Below, in pieces: positions 51,701-62,795 of a stretch of 64,000 nt of DNA. The position numbers and the translations under genes were made by a program. Source of the stretch: Archilochus colubris (lineage: Eukaryota; Chordata; Aves; Apodiformes; Trochilidae); assembly GCA_023079485.1 (NCBI GenBank), contig CM041083.1:142924052-142988051 (forward strand). Reading direction: 5' to 3'. Each line of letters starts with the position of its first letter. Position 1 is the first letter of the stretch. The notes beneath the pieces are model-generated. The model was given only the letters and a program-made list of their open reading frames with translations, had not been told where the DNA came from and made no database searches.

Positions 51701-54628
51701 CAGTATATTTGACCTAAAAAAACCCTAACAGTGCATTTTATTTCTGTAATGAAGTGCAATTCATATGAGAAAACCAAACTAAAATATCAGATACATGAGA
51801 ATGTACTGTACACTATACAGACAGTATTGAGCAGAATGAGAGAAAAGATTATAGAGGACAGTAATGAAATTGACTGGTAATATTTTAATTGGTAATATTT
51901 TTTAAATGTTTGTGAATTAGATCCCAAGAGCTCTTCACCCAGTGACAGCTACTGTGACCAAAGTTATCTATCCAATAGTTTCCAAAAGATAGGTGCCTTT
52001 TTAAAAGTTACCTTTCTGTTATTTCTTCACTGTAGTTCAATTTTCTAGTGAAATTTTAAGTTTTGTTTTATCTTCTGCTAGAAAATGTTTTTTAATTCCT
52101 TACTATACTTTGTCTCACTTTTCTTCTCCATCTCAATTTGTGATATGCAGATGGCCAAATGCACTTTTAAAAATGCTGCCCTCAAAAGAGATTCCTAAAA
52201 TACCAGTGAAATACCTTTTCAATTTATTAGCAAACTGCTGAAGATTTATTTTCTTATCTGAGTGTAACAAGCCCATAAATCAATGGAATACATAGCTAAT
52301 GCAAAAGGCATCAAATTGGTGTCATTTCAAACCCAGGAGGGGAATCTGCATTACAAATAGAGTTAATTCATCACATTTGCTTCTGCCATAATTTTGTTTA
52401 AACTACAGCCTTGGTATTCATTTTGATTAATTACACTAATTCTTGAGCTTTGGCCAACATTTGAATTGTTCTCTTGTCACACCAGCTGAGATTGCAAAGG
52501 CTTTTGAGACAAGCTCATAGAAGAAGTATCTACACAGATATAGATGCTTAGGTCACTGTGCTTTAGAGATGAAGTTGAAAATGGAAGTAAAAACGTGGAT
52601 GTGTACTTTTGACTACTTGTCAGTCAAGTATCATTCCTTTTCTCCTGTACTGTTGATTTGAAAAGATTTTAGAGGAATTCTGCTTTCATGGCTGAAGCAA
52701 AATACAGGGAGTGCAATTTGTTAGCTTGGATGGACTTAACATTACTGTAGTCCTTTGTATTACAAACATATACAATTAAAAAGCTTACTTATGGAATAAA
52801 AGTTTTGTAGAAGCATTCCACAAAAGAACAAAAGAATAAAAAGGAGGGAGAGAATCGGATTTGGTCAATGTGCATTTTTTTTTTGACTCGGAAGACCCTG
52901 TTTGAGTTTATTTTATCTTTTACATGTTCTGAACATTGATAAATGAAAATTTTATTTTGGTGTGGAAATTTAGTTGTGTTCATGCATGGAACAAAACAAA
53001 ACACCCTGCTTTTTCTTGTATCTTTTTCATTTTTTTTGTAGAAATGAGTTCTTAGGAAAACCTTTCACTCACTGTTCCCAAATCTCAGTCTCAGATTTTG
53101 TGTAGAACATATATATGGAAGGAGGATTCATTGCTGTTTGCTCATGAGAGCTAAGGTCAAAGAGATCTCTGATGTTGATTAAACATGTATAAACAGAGCT
53201 ACAAAAAAAAAGAAAGAAAGAAACATGCATATTTCACTCAAAAAAATGTCAGGACAAACGTACTGAAGAACGGCAATTAGCAGCCAACATGAGTACCTCG
53301 CTGCAGAGTTGATTGATGGTCACTGTAGCCCAGGTTAAGCAGTTTTCATTAAGTAAAACATTAGGTCATAAACGAGGCATCAAGTTTCAGACTGACTCAA
53401 GTTAAAGTTCTATCAAGCAAACCTGTACCCTGTCTGCCACCAGTAGCTAGCTCTGGAGATTCAGGCCCTATTTGATGCACAGTTCACGCAATTAAGCCTT
53501 AAGCACAAGATTTTGATGCCTATGGAACAAAGTGAAGTTTTTAGGGATTTATGTTTTGAAGGTATAAACATAAAAAAAAGCATGCATTTGAAACTGTACC
53601 CTTAAATGTGTATGTAAAAGGGCACTGTATTATTGTGTTTAAAAGCAGAATTTAGCTTCACACTGTTAAGCACTTTTTGATGGCAACACTCTCCTTTGCC
53701 TGTCTTTTGTAGTCATCCGTATGCTGCTCTCCACTATGACTCTGACTAGCCTGAGAAAAAATTAAAATTAAAACTCAGTGTGCCCTACCAGACTTGATTA
53801 CAGTATTAAAATAATGAAGGACGCCTTCTTGTCCATATATAATAAAGCTTATTAGCACTGTCAGTATTTTGCATTTAAATCTGCTGCCATTATAAATACC
53901 TTCCTTAAATAATTTCCCTCAGAGAGCAGTAATTCTTCCTGGAAGTTTCAGAGACTTAACCTTGGCCTATGAAACATCATAAGATTTTCAAGCATCTTTT
54001 TGTGGTAGTTTCTATCTGTTCTAAAGCAGAATCTGACAGCGTTTTTGAAGACGTGATCAAATTCACTCCCAAAGCCTTCTCTATGGCAAACATTCAAGTG
54101 CAAATAGGACATTTTTCAAACCTTTTCTGTCTGGGGAACAAAAAGAGAGACAAGCAAGGGCAGGCCAATGCAAGGCATGTAAGCTTTGTGGATTTTTGGC
54201 ATGTGTGATCAGTGGGGTTTTTTTTCTGTGGTGGGTTCATGTTTGGGTGTTTGCTAAATGACTTTCTGGAGATGTCTGAAGGGTGCATGAACTGGCAAGG
54301 TGGTTCCTTGACCCTTACAATGGAGGAGTTTGCACAACTGAGGAGCTTGCACCAGCCTGTATGCAGAGGCCTAGCTCAGCTTTCCTTCTTCCTTCTTCCC
54401 GTGACTCCCATGTACATCTCAGTGAGTGTTGATTTTCCTTGTTGCTACATAGCTTAACATGAGGAAGCAGGTTTTGTATGTGCAACCCCTGGTTCTAGCA
54501 GACGTCCTGGATTTGTTCTCTATAAACAGGAATGTCTGAGCTAGAGAGAAACAGGTCCACAGGCAAGGCTTGCCAGGATGTAGTGGACCACTCCCATTTC
54601 TGCTGTGGCTGCCCTCACATGGTCCCCA

Positions 54629-54654
54629 TAAAAAACAAAACAAAACAAAACAAA
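54629..54654. repeat. (CAAAA)n microsatellite
   Basis: AAAAAACAAAACAAAACAAA-type tract of about 26 bp. Confidence 0.85.
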
Positions 54655-54982
54655 CTGATGTTGACTAAACATGTATACAGAGATTGTCAGTCTGAGGAAA
54701 GGTAGATAATCAGCTTGGAATGAAGGATCAGATCTCTGACAAACTCTAACCTCCAGCTCATTGTATTATATATATTATGTCCATTTGGCAGGAGGATGAT
54801 CCTGGAGCAAAATGAATCTTCCAAGAGAGGACAAATCAGATGATGCTACTGAGAAGTTTGCTTATTTGACACAGATAGCTAGCTGGATTTGAAACAGCTG
54901 ATAGGACTGAAAGGCCTGCCAAATGCAAAGGTGGCCAAACACACAAGATGTCCAGATAGGTATTTAGTCTGGTAGAAAGAAG

Positions 54983-55170
54983 GAACCAGGGACGGAGAAT
55001 CCAGGGAAGTAGTGGATTCTCCGTCCCTGGAGATATTTAAAAAGAGACTGGATGTGGCACTCAGTGCCATGGTCTAGCAACCGCAACGGTGGTTCAAGGG
55101 TTGGACTTGATGATCTCTGAGGTCCCTTCCAACCCAGCCTATTCTATGATTCTATGATTCTATGAACCAG
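54983..55170 (+). mobile_element. CR1 3' fragment with inverted repeat at its 5' junction
   Basis: CR1 sequence from TGGATTCTCCGTCCCTGG (55,013) through GTGGCACTCAGTGCCATGG, GGTTGGACTTGATGATCTC and three ATTCTATG-type octamers ending at 55,163. The 5' junction is a perfect 18-bp inverted copy (54,986-55,003) of 55,013-55,030. GAACCAG occurs at both outer edges (54,983-54,989 and 55,164-55,170), a possible 7-bp target site duplication. Confidence 0.92.
54986..55030. repeat. Perfect 18-bp inverted repeat, 9-nt spacer
   Basis: CCAGGGACGGAGAATCCA at 54,986-55,003 and its exact reverse complement at 55,013-55,030, with spacer GGGAAGTAG. The right arm and spacer are CR1 sequence; the left arm is outside the expected CR1 order. 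Confidence 0.95.
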
Positions 55171-55515
55171 TGGTCATAATCTAAATTATACCACTGGTGT
55201 GGGAGAATAGGGGTATCCTAGAGGATTAACTCAAGGCTGCTGTATATGAGACTGAAGTCCTTGCAAACTCCTGGGAACAAAAGAAGCCTGTACAGGAGAA
55301 ATGGGCTTAAGACTTCTGTCAGAATGGAACAAGGCTACTACTACTGAAAATTAAAAAGCTCACAAGGAAATAGTTAAACTAGAAAGAGCAGGAAGATTGA
55401 CAGCCATGGTGGGGCACCTGGTTTAGACTTGTGAGGGGGACATGGTTAATGTTCAATACATTTCTGAAAAGACAAGGGAGGAAATAACAAGAAATAGGGA
55501 ATATAACACCATTTA

Positions 55516-55630
55516 CAACATTTTAAGTCTCAGCTCGACAGGGTGCTGAGACATCTCATATAAACTACAGCATTAGAAGAGTTGGACCAGATGATCCTTG
55601 AGGTCCCTTCCAACCTGACATTCTATGATT
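55516..55630 (+). mobile_element. CR1 3' fragment with 10-bp flanking direct repeat
   Basis: Contains CAGCTCGACAGGGTGCTGAG, ACATCTCATATAAACTAC, GAGTTGGACCAGATGATCC, TTGAGGTCCCTTCCAACCTG and one ATTCTATGATT end: a CR1 tail of a different subfamily from the copy 400 bp upstream. ACACCATTTA flanks it at 55,506-55,515 and 55,631-55,640, which fixes the element limits. Confidence 0.9.
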
Positions 55631-56299
55631 ACACCATTTAGCCCTGATACAACAGGCATCTGGTGAAAGAAGGATGATCAGTGGCATACAGCATTGCTAG
55701 GATGTCTACAGGAGTGATAGAAAATGAGTGGCAGTGGTGTAGCATGTGAAAGCTTAAACAAAGTATAGCAGAAAAAAAATACTGAGGGCAGAAAGGAGCT
55801 TTAGGGAACCTTTGTGGGTGGAAATGGCAGGAAGGTAGGACTTGGTTTGCATTTAGGACTCCACTGTTAAAGACACTGATCATGAAATACTTGGTGAAAT
55901 TAGAAAAGCTTCAAAATTAAGTCAAGCAGCAATACAGGCAAATTCCAGCTACCAACATATGGTCAGGCAGAACAACTCATCCAGATGAGTTAAGGAAATA
56001 AAATTTTTGGACATAGCACTTGACCTGTTCTTAGCATGGTAAGCCATGGTAAACCCTGCTCTGGGTTTAGTCTTGAGTGCTGCAGCAGTCCTGCTTCAGG
56101 AGGTACCAGTGAGAGAACTGCTCTGTAAGAGCTTCACAATAGAACTAAACTTAATGCTGCAGTGTGATGGAGTAAGCCAAATGAATACATCACATAGATA
56201 TCCAATTTCAAGAAGGGGAAATAAATAAAAATCACAAAAATAGGAAAAAAACCCTAAAAAAGCAGTCAAAAAGGCAAGAAGCCTAAAGCAACCTGGAGA

Positions 56300-57830
56300 C
56301 TTTTCAAAAAACACTTTATTAGAAGCCCTGGGAAACCATGCGTTGCATATCAAAAAGAAAGTAAAACAGTTCAGTAAAACCCCTGCATAGCCCATAAAAC
56401 AAACTAAGAAGGCTATTGCAGGGAAAAAGGTTAGCATTTGAAAAATTGCTGAAATGAACAAGAAAGCCCATTAAAAAAAACAGATTAAGAACAACTAGGA
56501 TGCATAAAAAACAACGCAACTACTTTGCAGAAGATCGTCAAGCTGACAGTAAAAAGTTGTCTAAAGAAAAGCAAGAAGCCATCAAAGGAAATAGCAGTAT
56601 TACATGATGCCAAAGGCTTATAAGGGGCACTTGAGAATAAGGCCATAGCAGAGAAACTTAGTGATTTCTTTCCATGTGTCTTTACTGCTGAAGGGGTTTG
56701 AGAAGGTCCCACATCCAAGCTATTACTTGAGCCAGATTAATTTCAGGTAAATATAAAGGAAGCAGTAGATAAAATATATAGGATAGGCTTAATAAGTGAC
56801 CAGCAGTGGGTGAAATTCAGCTAGGACTTCTGAGGGAACTCAAGTATGAAACTGCAGAACTGCTGGCCAGGGTGCATAATCCATCATTACACACTGCCCC
56901 TGCACGAGTGGGCTGCTGCCAACCAAGGTCCCACATGGAAAAGTGGCTCAAGAGTAGACTCTGTGGCCCTGTGGGCCATTTTGTCTGACTTTCCTGCTTG
57001 GCCGGGCAGTAGTCTACCCTTAAAGGATACAGTAATCATGCAAAAGAATAAGCATTGTAAAGCATGCCCTACTGACTATAATATAGTTGGATTTTCAAAA
57101 TGTTTTTGACAAAATACTTCACCAAAGATTTTTAAAATAAATCCCATGGAATTGGAGGAGAAGTGCTTTTATGGACTGGAGGCTGTTAAATGAGAGGGAG
57201 AAAAGAATGAGAAGAAAAGAATAGTGCTTGATGGTCATACATCAAATTGGAGACACTCTTCCCCAAGTCTGTAGCTCTGCATTGTAATCCAAGTACAATC
57301 CGGCACTTCATCTTGATAAACTTCATACAATAAACCTTGACCCACCAATCCAGCCCATCCAGGACCCATTCTGGAGTCTTCCTACCCTCAGAAGGACCCC
57401 AATGAACTGGATGAACAGACAGGTTTAGTGTTGAGGGGCATTAGGAATGGTTTTGAGAAGAAACAGAGGGTGTCACTTTGCTCTTAAGACCTTGATGCAC
57501 CCACAATACTGTGTGTTTTGTACAGTTTTGGTCTCTCACAGAAGCAAGAGAAGAATAAAGGGACTAAGAGTTGGAGTTTTGTTTTCCAAAGGGAACCTAA
57601 AAAGGCTGTGGCTCTTTGCTTTGGACAGGAGAAAGCTGAGAGGGAAAATGACTGAAGTTTACAAAATTAGGGAAGCAGTGAATAAATAAACACAGAACTG
57701 CTCCTTCCCAAATCTTACAGTGCTAAAAATAGGCTGTACCTGATGAAGCCAGAGGGAAATTGGCTTATAACAGCCATTTGTATCATTTAAGTAGAAATCC
57801 TGGTGTCACTATAAGTTCTGAAGACACAGA
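56300..57830 (+). mobile_element. Ancient CR1/L3-type LINE, decayed ORF2
   Basis: Several separated plus-strand stretches translate to non-LTR reverse transcriptase sequence: AIAEKLSDFFPCVFTAEGV at 56,642-56,698, LLRELKYETAELLARVHNPS from about 56,827, and DFQNVFDKILHQRFL at 57,090-57,134, which corresponds to RT motif A (D-F-x-x-A-F-D-x-V-x-H). Further on, the CR1-like YCV...T-V segment at about 57,500 and the GRKLRGKM/VYKIREAVNK-type segment at 57,630-57,690 are also typical of the RT C-terminal part. Many stops and frameshifts; inactive. Limits approximate. Confidence 0.82.
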
Positions 57831-58229
57831 GTAACAGCATCTTGAAAACAGGATTAGACAAAATTCAGGGAGAGACAGGGATACTGATAGAATAGTATAA
57901 ATAGGGTAATCTTGGGAACAAGGTAAATGGACTTCAGAATGTTGTCAGACCTCAATGCTCCCCATGTACAGTACCTCCTACTGCTACTGTTGGGGACAGA
58001 GTAGTGGGATAGATGAATTAATTACTGATTTAATTTGAAAAGACACTTCTGATGCTCTTATTTTTTAATACAAGAATAAAATACCAGATTCAATGAAACA
58101 TATCAATTTACACTCTCCAAGAGTTACAGAGGACCGACGGACATTAGACTAGCTTAGAAGACAGTCAGTTGTGATGCTCAAGAATAACACTAGCAGCATT
58201 TCCCTAAGATATAAGAATGGAATTGACTT

Positions 58230-58262
58230 TAGAATATTGACTTTAGAATATTGTATTTTGTT
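58230..58262. repeat. 14-bp direct repeat, two copies
   Basis: ATTGACTTTAGAAT is repeated directly, followed by ATTG of a third start. Confidence 0.8.
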
Positions 58263-61200
58263 GGGGGATATTTTTTTTTAATTATGGAGAAAAACGTCTA
58301 CTAGATCAAGTACATGTGTTAAAATTTAAACGTGTATGGGAAATGCTTGTAAGTAAAGATCAGACCCTGGATTTCAGGACTGCATAGCACCCAAAAGCAT
58401 ACAGGAATTATTAGAGGTGAACTGGTAATAGCTTAACCTTGACCATTGCATTAATAAAAGAAATATATCTGTAAAGGACTTGCTCTGAACTCTCATGTCA
58501 GCCTTGGTTAAAAAGGAATGTTTTGTCATTATCAAAAATTTGACTTTACGGGGGAACATGAAGCTGTCTTTTCACAGTGCCCATTATCCCAGATCCTTGC
58601 AAAAACAATGGCTAAAACAGCTTAAGCACTGCTAGATCCTTGATTTAGACAGAAACTACAAAGTGAGATTTCAGTACAGTGCATTTTCTACTCTACAAAA
58701 AGATCAAAAAGATTTCTATTCACTTCCACTTTCTACAAAGCCTTCTAGATTGATTATGAAGTGGACTTGATTAGAAACTTCAATAGGTCAAACAGTTGGC
58801 CATTGCACTGAAAGGAGCTATTATTTCCTACATAAGTGAATTAATGTTTAACAAATTTTAAAGGTGCATATATTGCATTCTGCCCCATATATGCCTTGCA
58901 AAGAGCTATAAATCTCAAAAAAAAATTAGGAGCAGTAATAAAAATCTAGAGAAAAAAAAAGTTTTCCACTTTTTTTTTTCTTTTCACTTTACTCCAGGGG
59001 TTCCATGTCATTCAAAACAGAATATCAAATACACTATCATGGCTTGCTTTTTCTTGATTCCTTATTCAGGCACCCAGGTCTCCTTATAGTGTTCTCTCCA
59101 CATGATAAAATGAGAAGTTAAGACTGAAGTCTGTTTTCTTAGGAGAAGTCTTAAAGAACAACTTAGGAGAAGCTGTCTTAGGAGACAATGAGAAGATGAG
59201 TCTATCTCATCTCAGGGAGAAGACAAAGTCTTGTCTTTTCTCTCCTTTTTCAACCTGTGCCCTTCACTGAGGCTTATATTGTGGTTTCTTTTCATGTGGA
59301 TTTGGACACTCCTTCAGGACCTTAAATTCTTGCTGGAAGCTGGCTGAGCTTTTTGCCAGCTGTGAGGAGAGATGAGGGTGAGGCTGGTCCCTGGGCTCAC
59401 CCAGCACCAAGTACCTGATTAGTAATGAGGTACAGTTATAGACCGGATATTCATATCAAGATAACAGTACACAGGCACCTAGCTTTAAAGTAAAATAACC
59501 AGGCTGCAGTGAAGGAGAACAAAGAGTAGTGTATCATTAAACACTAGAGAAAAACCTGGCATATCAAGAAGATTCCTTTATTTTTTCCTCTGAAGCTGTG
59601 AACTCAGAAGCGAGACAGTAGGTGGGAACTTCAAGGGGATTGTGTGGCCCAAGAAAGAGATTCCTTTAAAGAAACTTCTTCAACCAACATCCTGATGTAT
59701 GCTGTGAATTGCAAAAGTGGTTACCAGCATTATTCCTGTGGTTCTCTGAATGTTTGAACTCAAACTGTTTTCCTCATGGGAATGAAGCAGAAAGTTTCTT
59801 CTGCAGGTGTCCTCGCATTCCCATGAACAGCTCTATAAGATGCAGGGGGTTGTAGGTTGCCCTGGCACAGACAGAATATGAAGCTTCTGCTCTTTCATTT
59901 ACCTTTCCCTGCTGGATTTTCTTGAGCTGTGTCTGAACCCAGGGAAAGTTACAGGGCTGAACCCAGCTAAAAAAGAGTGGAGGAAAACCAAAAACCATAC
60001 ACCTTCTCCTGGAAGGCCTGCTAGGTCCACACACCATTTTGTGCTAGGTTGCACTTAGTCCCTAGAAACTGCCTGTATGAAACAGACTTTCCTGTGCCTT
60101 TGTGTTTAATGTTACTAGTCCCAAATCAAAACCACTGTAGACAGAATGCCATGCATGTGGAGACCTGTCACAAATCACCAAAGCCAGAGACCCCAGAAGA
60201 TATCAGTGGCATATTTTGTAGAGAACACTTTTTTAAAAACCAAAACCATCGGATTAAGACAACAAATAAAGAGAAAGATCTTTATTTTAATCCTGTGCCT
60301 TAAGACTGTACTGAAACAATAGCAGAAAAAGAAGCAGAAAGCACATTGAAATGAAAAGCAGGCATTTCTTCGGACCTTTTCTACTTCTGGTGTTCACAGC
60401 TGTATTTACCACTCCAATGAATTTACTTCACTCAGTGGCTTCTGATATGCATTCAGTAGCAGCAATACAAAGAAAGTGTTTGTGTTCACTTGGTTTGAAG
60501 AGACCTGTCAGGCACAGGTGACTCTTCAGGGGATGGCAAGGCTGACAGATGTCTGCAGACCCTCAGGAGCACTGTTCCCACCTGAGTTCCAGATGCCCTG
60601 CAAGTGACAGCTCTGTTGCACCCGAGACAGGGAGTCAGGAGCAGGATCTGACAGGCTCTTCCAGGCACTCTTACAAGTGCAAACACGCAATACGTCTATT
60701 GTGCATGTAATGAGTCACCTCTCACAGAAATGTGTGTCATGCCAGATCTACAGAGGTTTTGGGAAAATAAATATTCCCGTTGAGGATTAGCATGAGACCA
60801 GAAGCTATGCCAGACTTGACTAGCCTCTAAAGGCCAATTCTGTTCCTGAAACCAGCTGTTTAATAGAGGTTGTGACATCCAAAGAGACCGGTGGACACGA
60901 AACACACGCTGTGTATGCTGACTCAGAAGGAGGTATATCATTTCAGAGCATTAAACTATTATTTTTGTAAGTGTTATAAAATTATTTATCTCACTTTCTC
61001 CAATGCTCCTTCACATCTTGCACAATTACCCACGTTAGCAAAATATAATTTATGCTTTGCAATGTCCTCCTCTCTTTTTTAGTGTATATTCAAAGGGAAG
61101 CCAGTGTTATTAGTTACTGGGGTTACTTGGTTCCCTGAGACAAATAAAAGAGAATGGAGAGGGAGTACATAAAACTTGCCCTTAACCCCCAGTCTTGACA

Positions 61201-62714
61201 CTAAGCAAGTCACAGGGAGCCTCTCATTGCTGGCACCTGCCTGATTTTTTACTTTGGTAATTTAACATTTTCAGCTTTTCTAACCTATTCAACTACTTTT
61301 GTTCAGCTACCTCTTTTCTCTTCCAGACACGACAACTTGAAATTAAGGGTTATTCAGTCAACTAGGAAAGTGAAAAATATTTTAGTCACAAAAGTTGGTA
61401 TTTTTTTGACAATCCCTATTTAGTGGAGGACAAATACATCCATGATTTGCATTTAAAAGCTAAAAAAAAAAAAAGGACACTGAAAAAAGACACACTAATA
61501 TCATACTTGAAGCCATTTCATAAAGCATCAGTTTTTGAATTTCAGTATCCTTGGAGGGAAATGGCAGGAGGCACTCACCCAACTTCATGTGCTGGATGAT
61601 GAGGGGAAGGCAATAACAGCTGGAAGGAGTCTCACCAGAAGCTGTGTCTTGGGTGAGGACTTGTTTGTCCTCAGCTTCATTAGTTTGCCATTGGTTTATT
61701 GTAATGGAAAGCAGACCATAAGAAGATCATGGTCATGGGATGGTAGTATAACAATTACAGTCCTCATGGCATAGTACCACCAGGATCATCTGACTGCCAC
61801 AGAGACATCAGGACTACTGCTGTAAACAAGAGTGTTCCTTGCCTCCCACCTACACTGGGAGTTTCCTGTCACCTCTTCCCCTGCTCAGACGTGGAGTCAA
61901 GCTTGAGGAATGTGATGGGTATGGGAACTGACAGCCCACTGTGTGGAAGGGAGACAGAACTAAGAAATTTTTTGAGGTTTCTGATAGCAGAAAGAGCATA
62001 TGACCTGCTGTCACATCTCTTGCCTGACCTATTCTTAGAGATGGGTGGATGGAAAAGGCTGAGTCACTGTCTCAGCTGCAGAAAACCAAGCTGCAGGAGC
62101 CTGCCAACCAGGGCTCCAAGCCATCAGGATAGGAACTGCCCTGTTTCTCAGAGCTCTTTGCAGCAGGTGGCTAATCCCCTCCACCCTTTCTCCCTTCCTC
62201 TGCCTCATTCTGCACTATTTCCCAAAACAAAGAAGAGAGTGTCAGCAACAACCTAATGCCAGAAGTCCCAAGCAGTTCCCTTCCAGCTGGGATTTCAGGT
62301 TTTCCAGGCCTGGATCCTTTCTGCTTTAATGGAAATCACAGGCACGGTGTATCTATTAATCAGATACCATTTTGTTATACTTCAAGAACATTACTGAGTG
62401 ATTTTATCCACATTCATTTAGAACTGTCACACAATCCAGTGATGCTCCAGCACATTGTGTCCCTAAAGTTCTGATCTGAAAAGCTCATCATGGCTGTCAG
62501 GTTCCTTGGCCTTGATCTTTGAGAGAAGAATCTGTTGTATTTCATATCAAGGTATTTATTCCAATCTAGATGTTGTTAAGGAAGTAAGATGAAACAACAA
62601 TAACTTTTTTCTGGAAAAGAGGAATTGTTTGAATACTTTTAGCAGTCTGATGCGAGTTCACCAGTGTTGAACTGGTACCATCAAGAACATTTTACATGAA
62701 AAAATGTTACTTAC

Positions 62715-62795
62715 ACGACTTCCTTTTTCAGGGAAACACTGACATCCTCCACTGCAGTCTCTTCCTCCACATGGTCCTGTGTAACTCTTTTTACC
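62715..62795 (-). CDS. COL4A2: Collagen IV exon: 7S cysteine cluster
   Basis: 81 bp, 27 codons. The minus strand reads tttgcag acceptor, then GKKSYTG followed by [18 protein letters not shown] and SR, then a gtaagt donor. The four cysteines (CGGRDC and CQC) are the hallmark of the N-terminal 7S domain, where they make inter-chain disulfide links between four protomers in the basement membrane. This exon lies directly after the signal peptide in the family, so the signal exon must be upstream of the window. The segment before PCGG is one residue longer than I recall for mammalian alpha2 and has the KSY and spacing of alpha6, while [11 protein letters not shown] is exactly alpha2-like. It is certainly a type IV 7S exon; the paralogue is less certain. 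Confidence 0.95.

Larger units (their letters stand above)
13121..62714 (-). other. 49.6-kb intron between 7S cysteine exon and first Gly-X-Y exon
   Basis: Runs from the gtaagt donor at 62,709-62,714 to the ttatcag acceptor at 13,121-13,127. It makes up three quarters of the window. I searched it for minus-strand Gly-X-Y stretches flanked by splice sites and found none, and the neighbouring exons are contiguous in the alpha2 protein, so no exon is missing. Stretches 13,121-18,900, 19,035-25,500, 26,265-35,240, 35,265-41,370, 42,000-46,960 and 57,850-62,700 contain nothing I can identify beyond short low-complexity tracts. Large early introns are known in COL4A2 and COL4A6 of mammals. Confidence 0.85.
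905..62795 (-). other. COL4A2: Type IV collagen even-class alpha chain gene, 5' part, 13 exons (probable COL4A2)
   Basis: Thirteen minus-strand exons (lengths 81, 135, 45, 117, 72, 36, 63, 36, 42, 75, 45, 63, 45 bp, 5' to 3') read without a break as the 7S cysteine region followed by Gly-X-Y repeats with interruptions. All begin with an intact GGN codon and end on a codon boundary, so all introns are phase 0. The protein would be a basement membrane collagen chain, trimerising in the ER and tetramerising extracellularly through 7S. From memory of the family, exon order, exon lengths and many residues fit alpha2(IV) best (known partner: two alpha1 chains). COL4A6 is the main alternative because of the 7S exon spacing and one interruption exon; COL4A4 fits poorly. 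The signal peptide exon, promoter, remaining helix and NC1 lie outside the window. The gene is broken only by the window edge; no stop or frameshift is seen in any exon. Confidence 0.93.

Noticed and set aside
62256..62474. Plus-strand GISGFPGLD as a possible collagen exon
   Set aside because: Wrong strand, only three triplets, no suitable splice sites, and the 7S exon already joins in frame to the exon at 13,120.
905..62795. COL4A4 or COL4A3 identity
   Set aside because: The PEKGSR of the 7S exon recalls alpha4, but alpha4 lacks GCNGT and the GEPY...RYR interruption; odd-class chains have a different 7S pattern.
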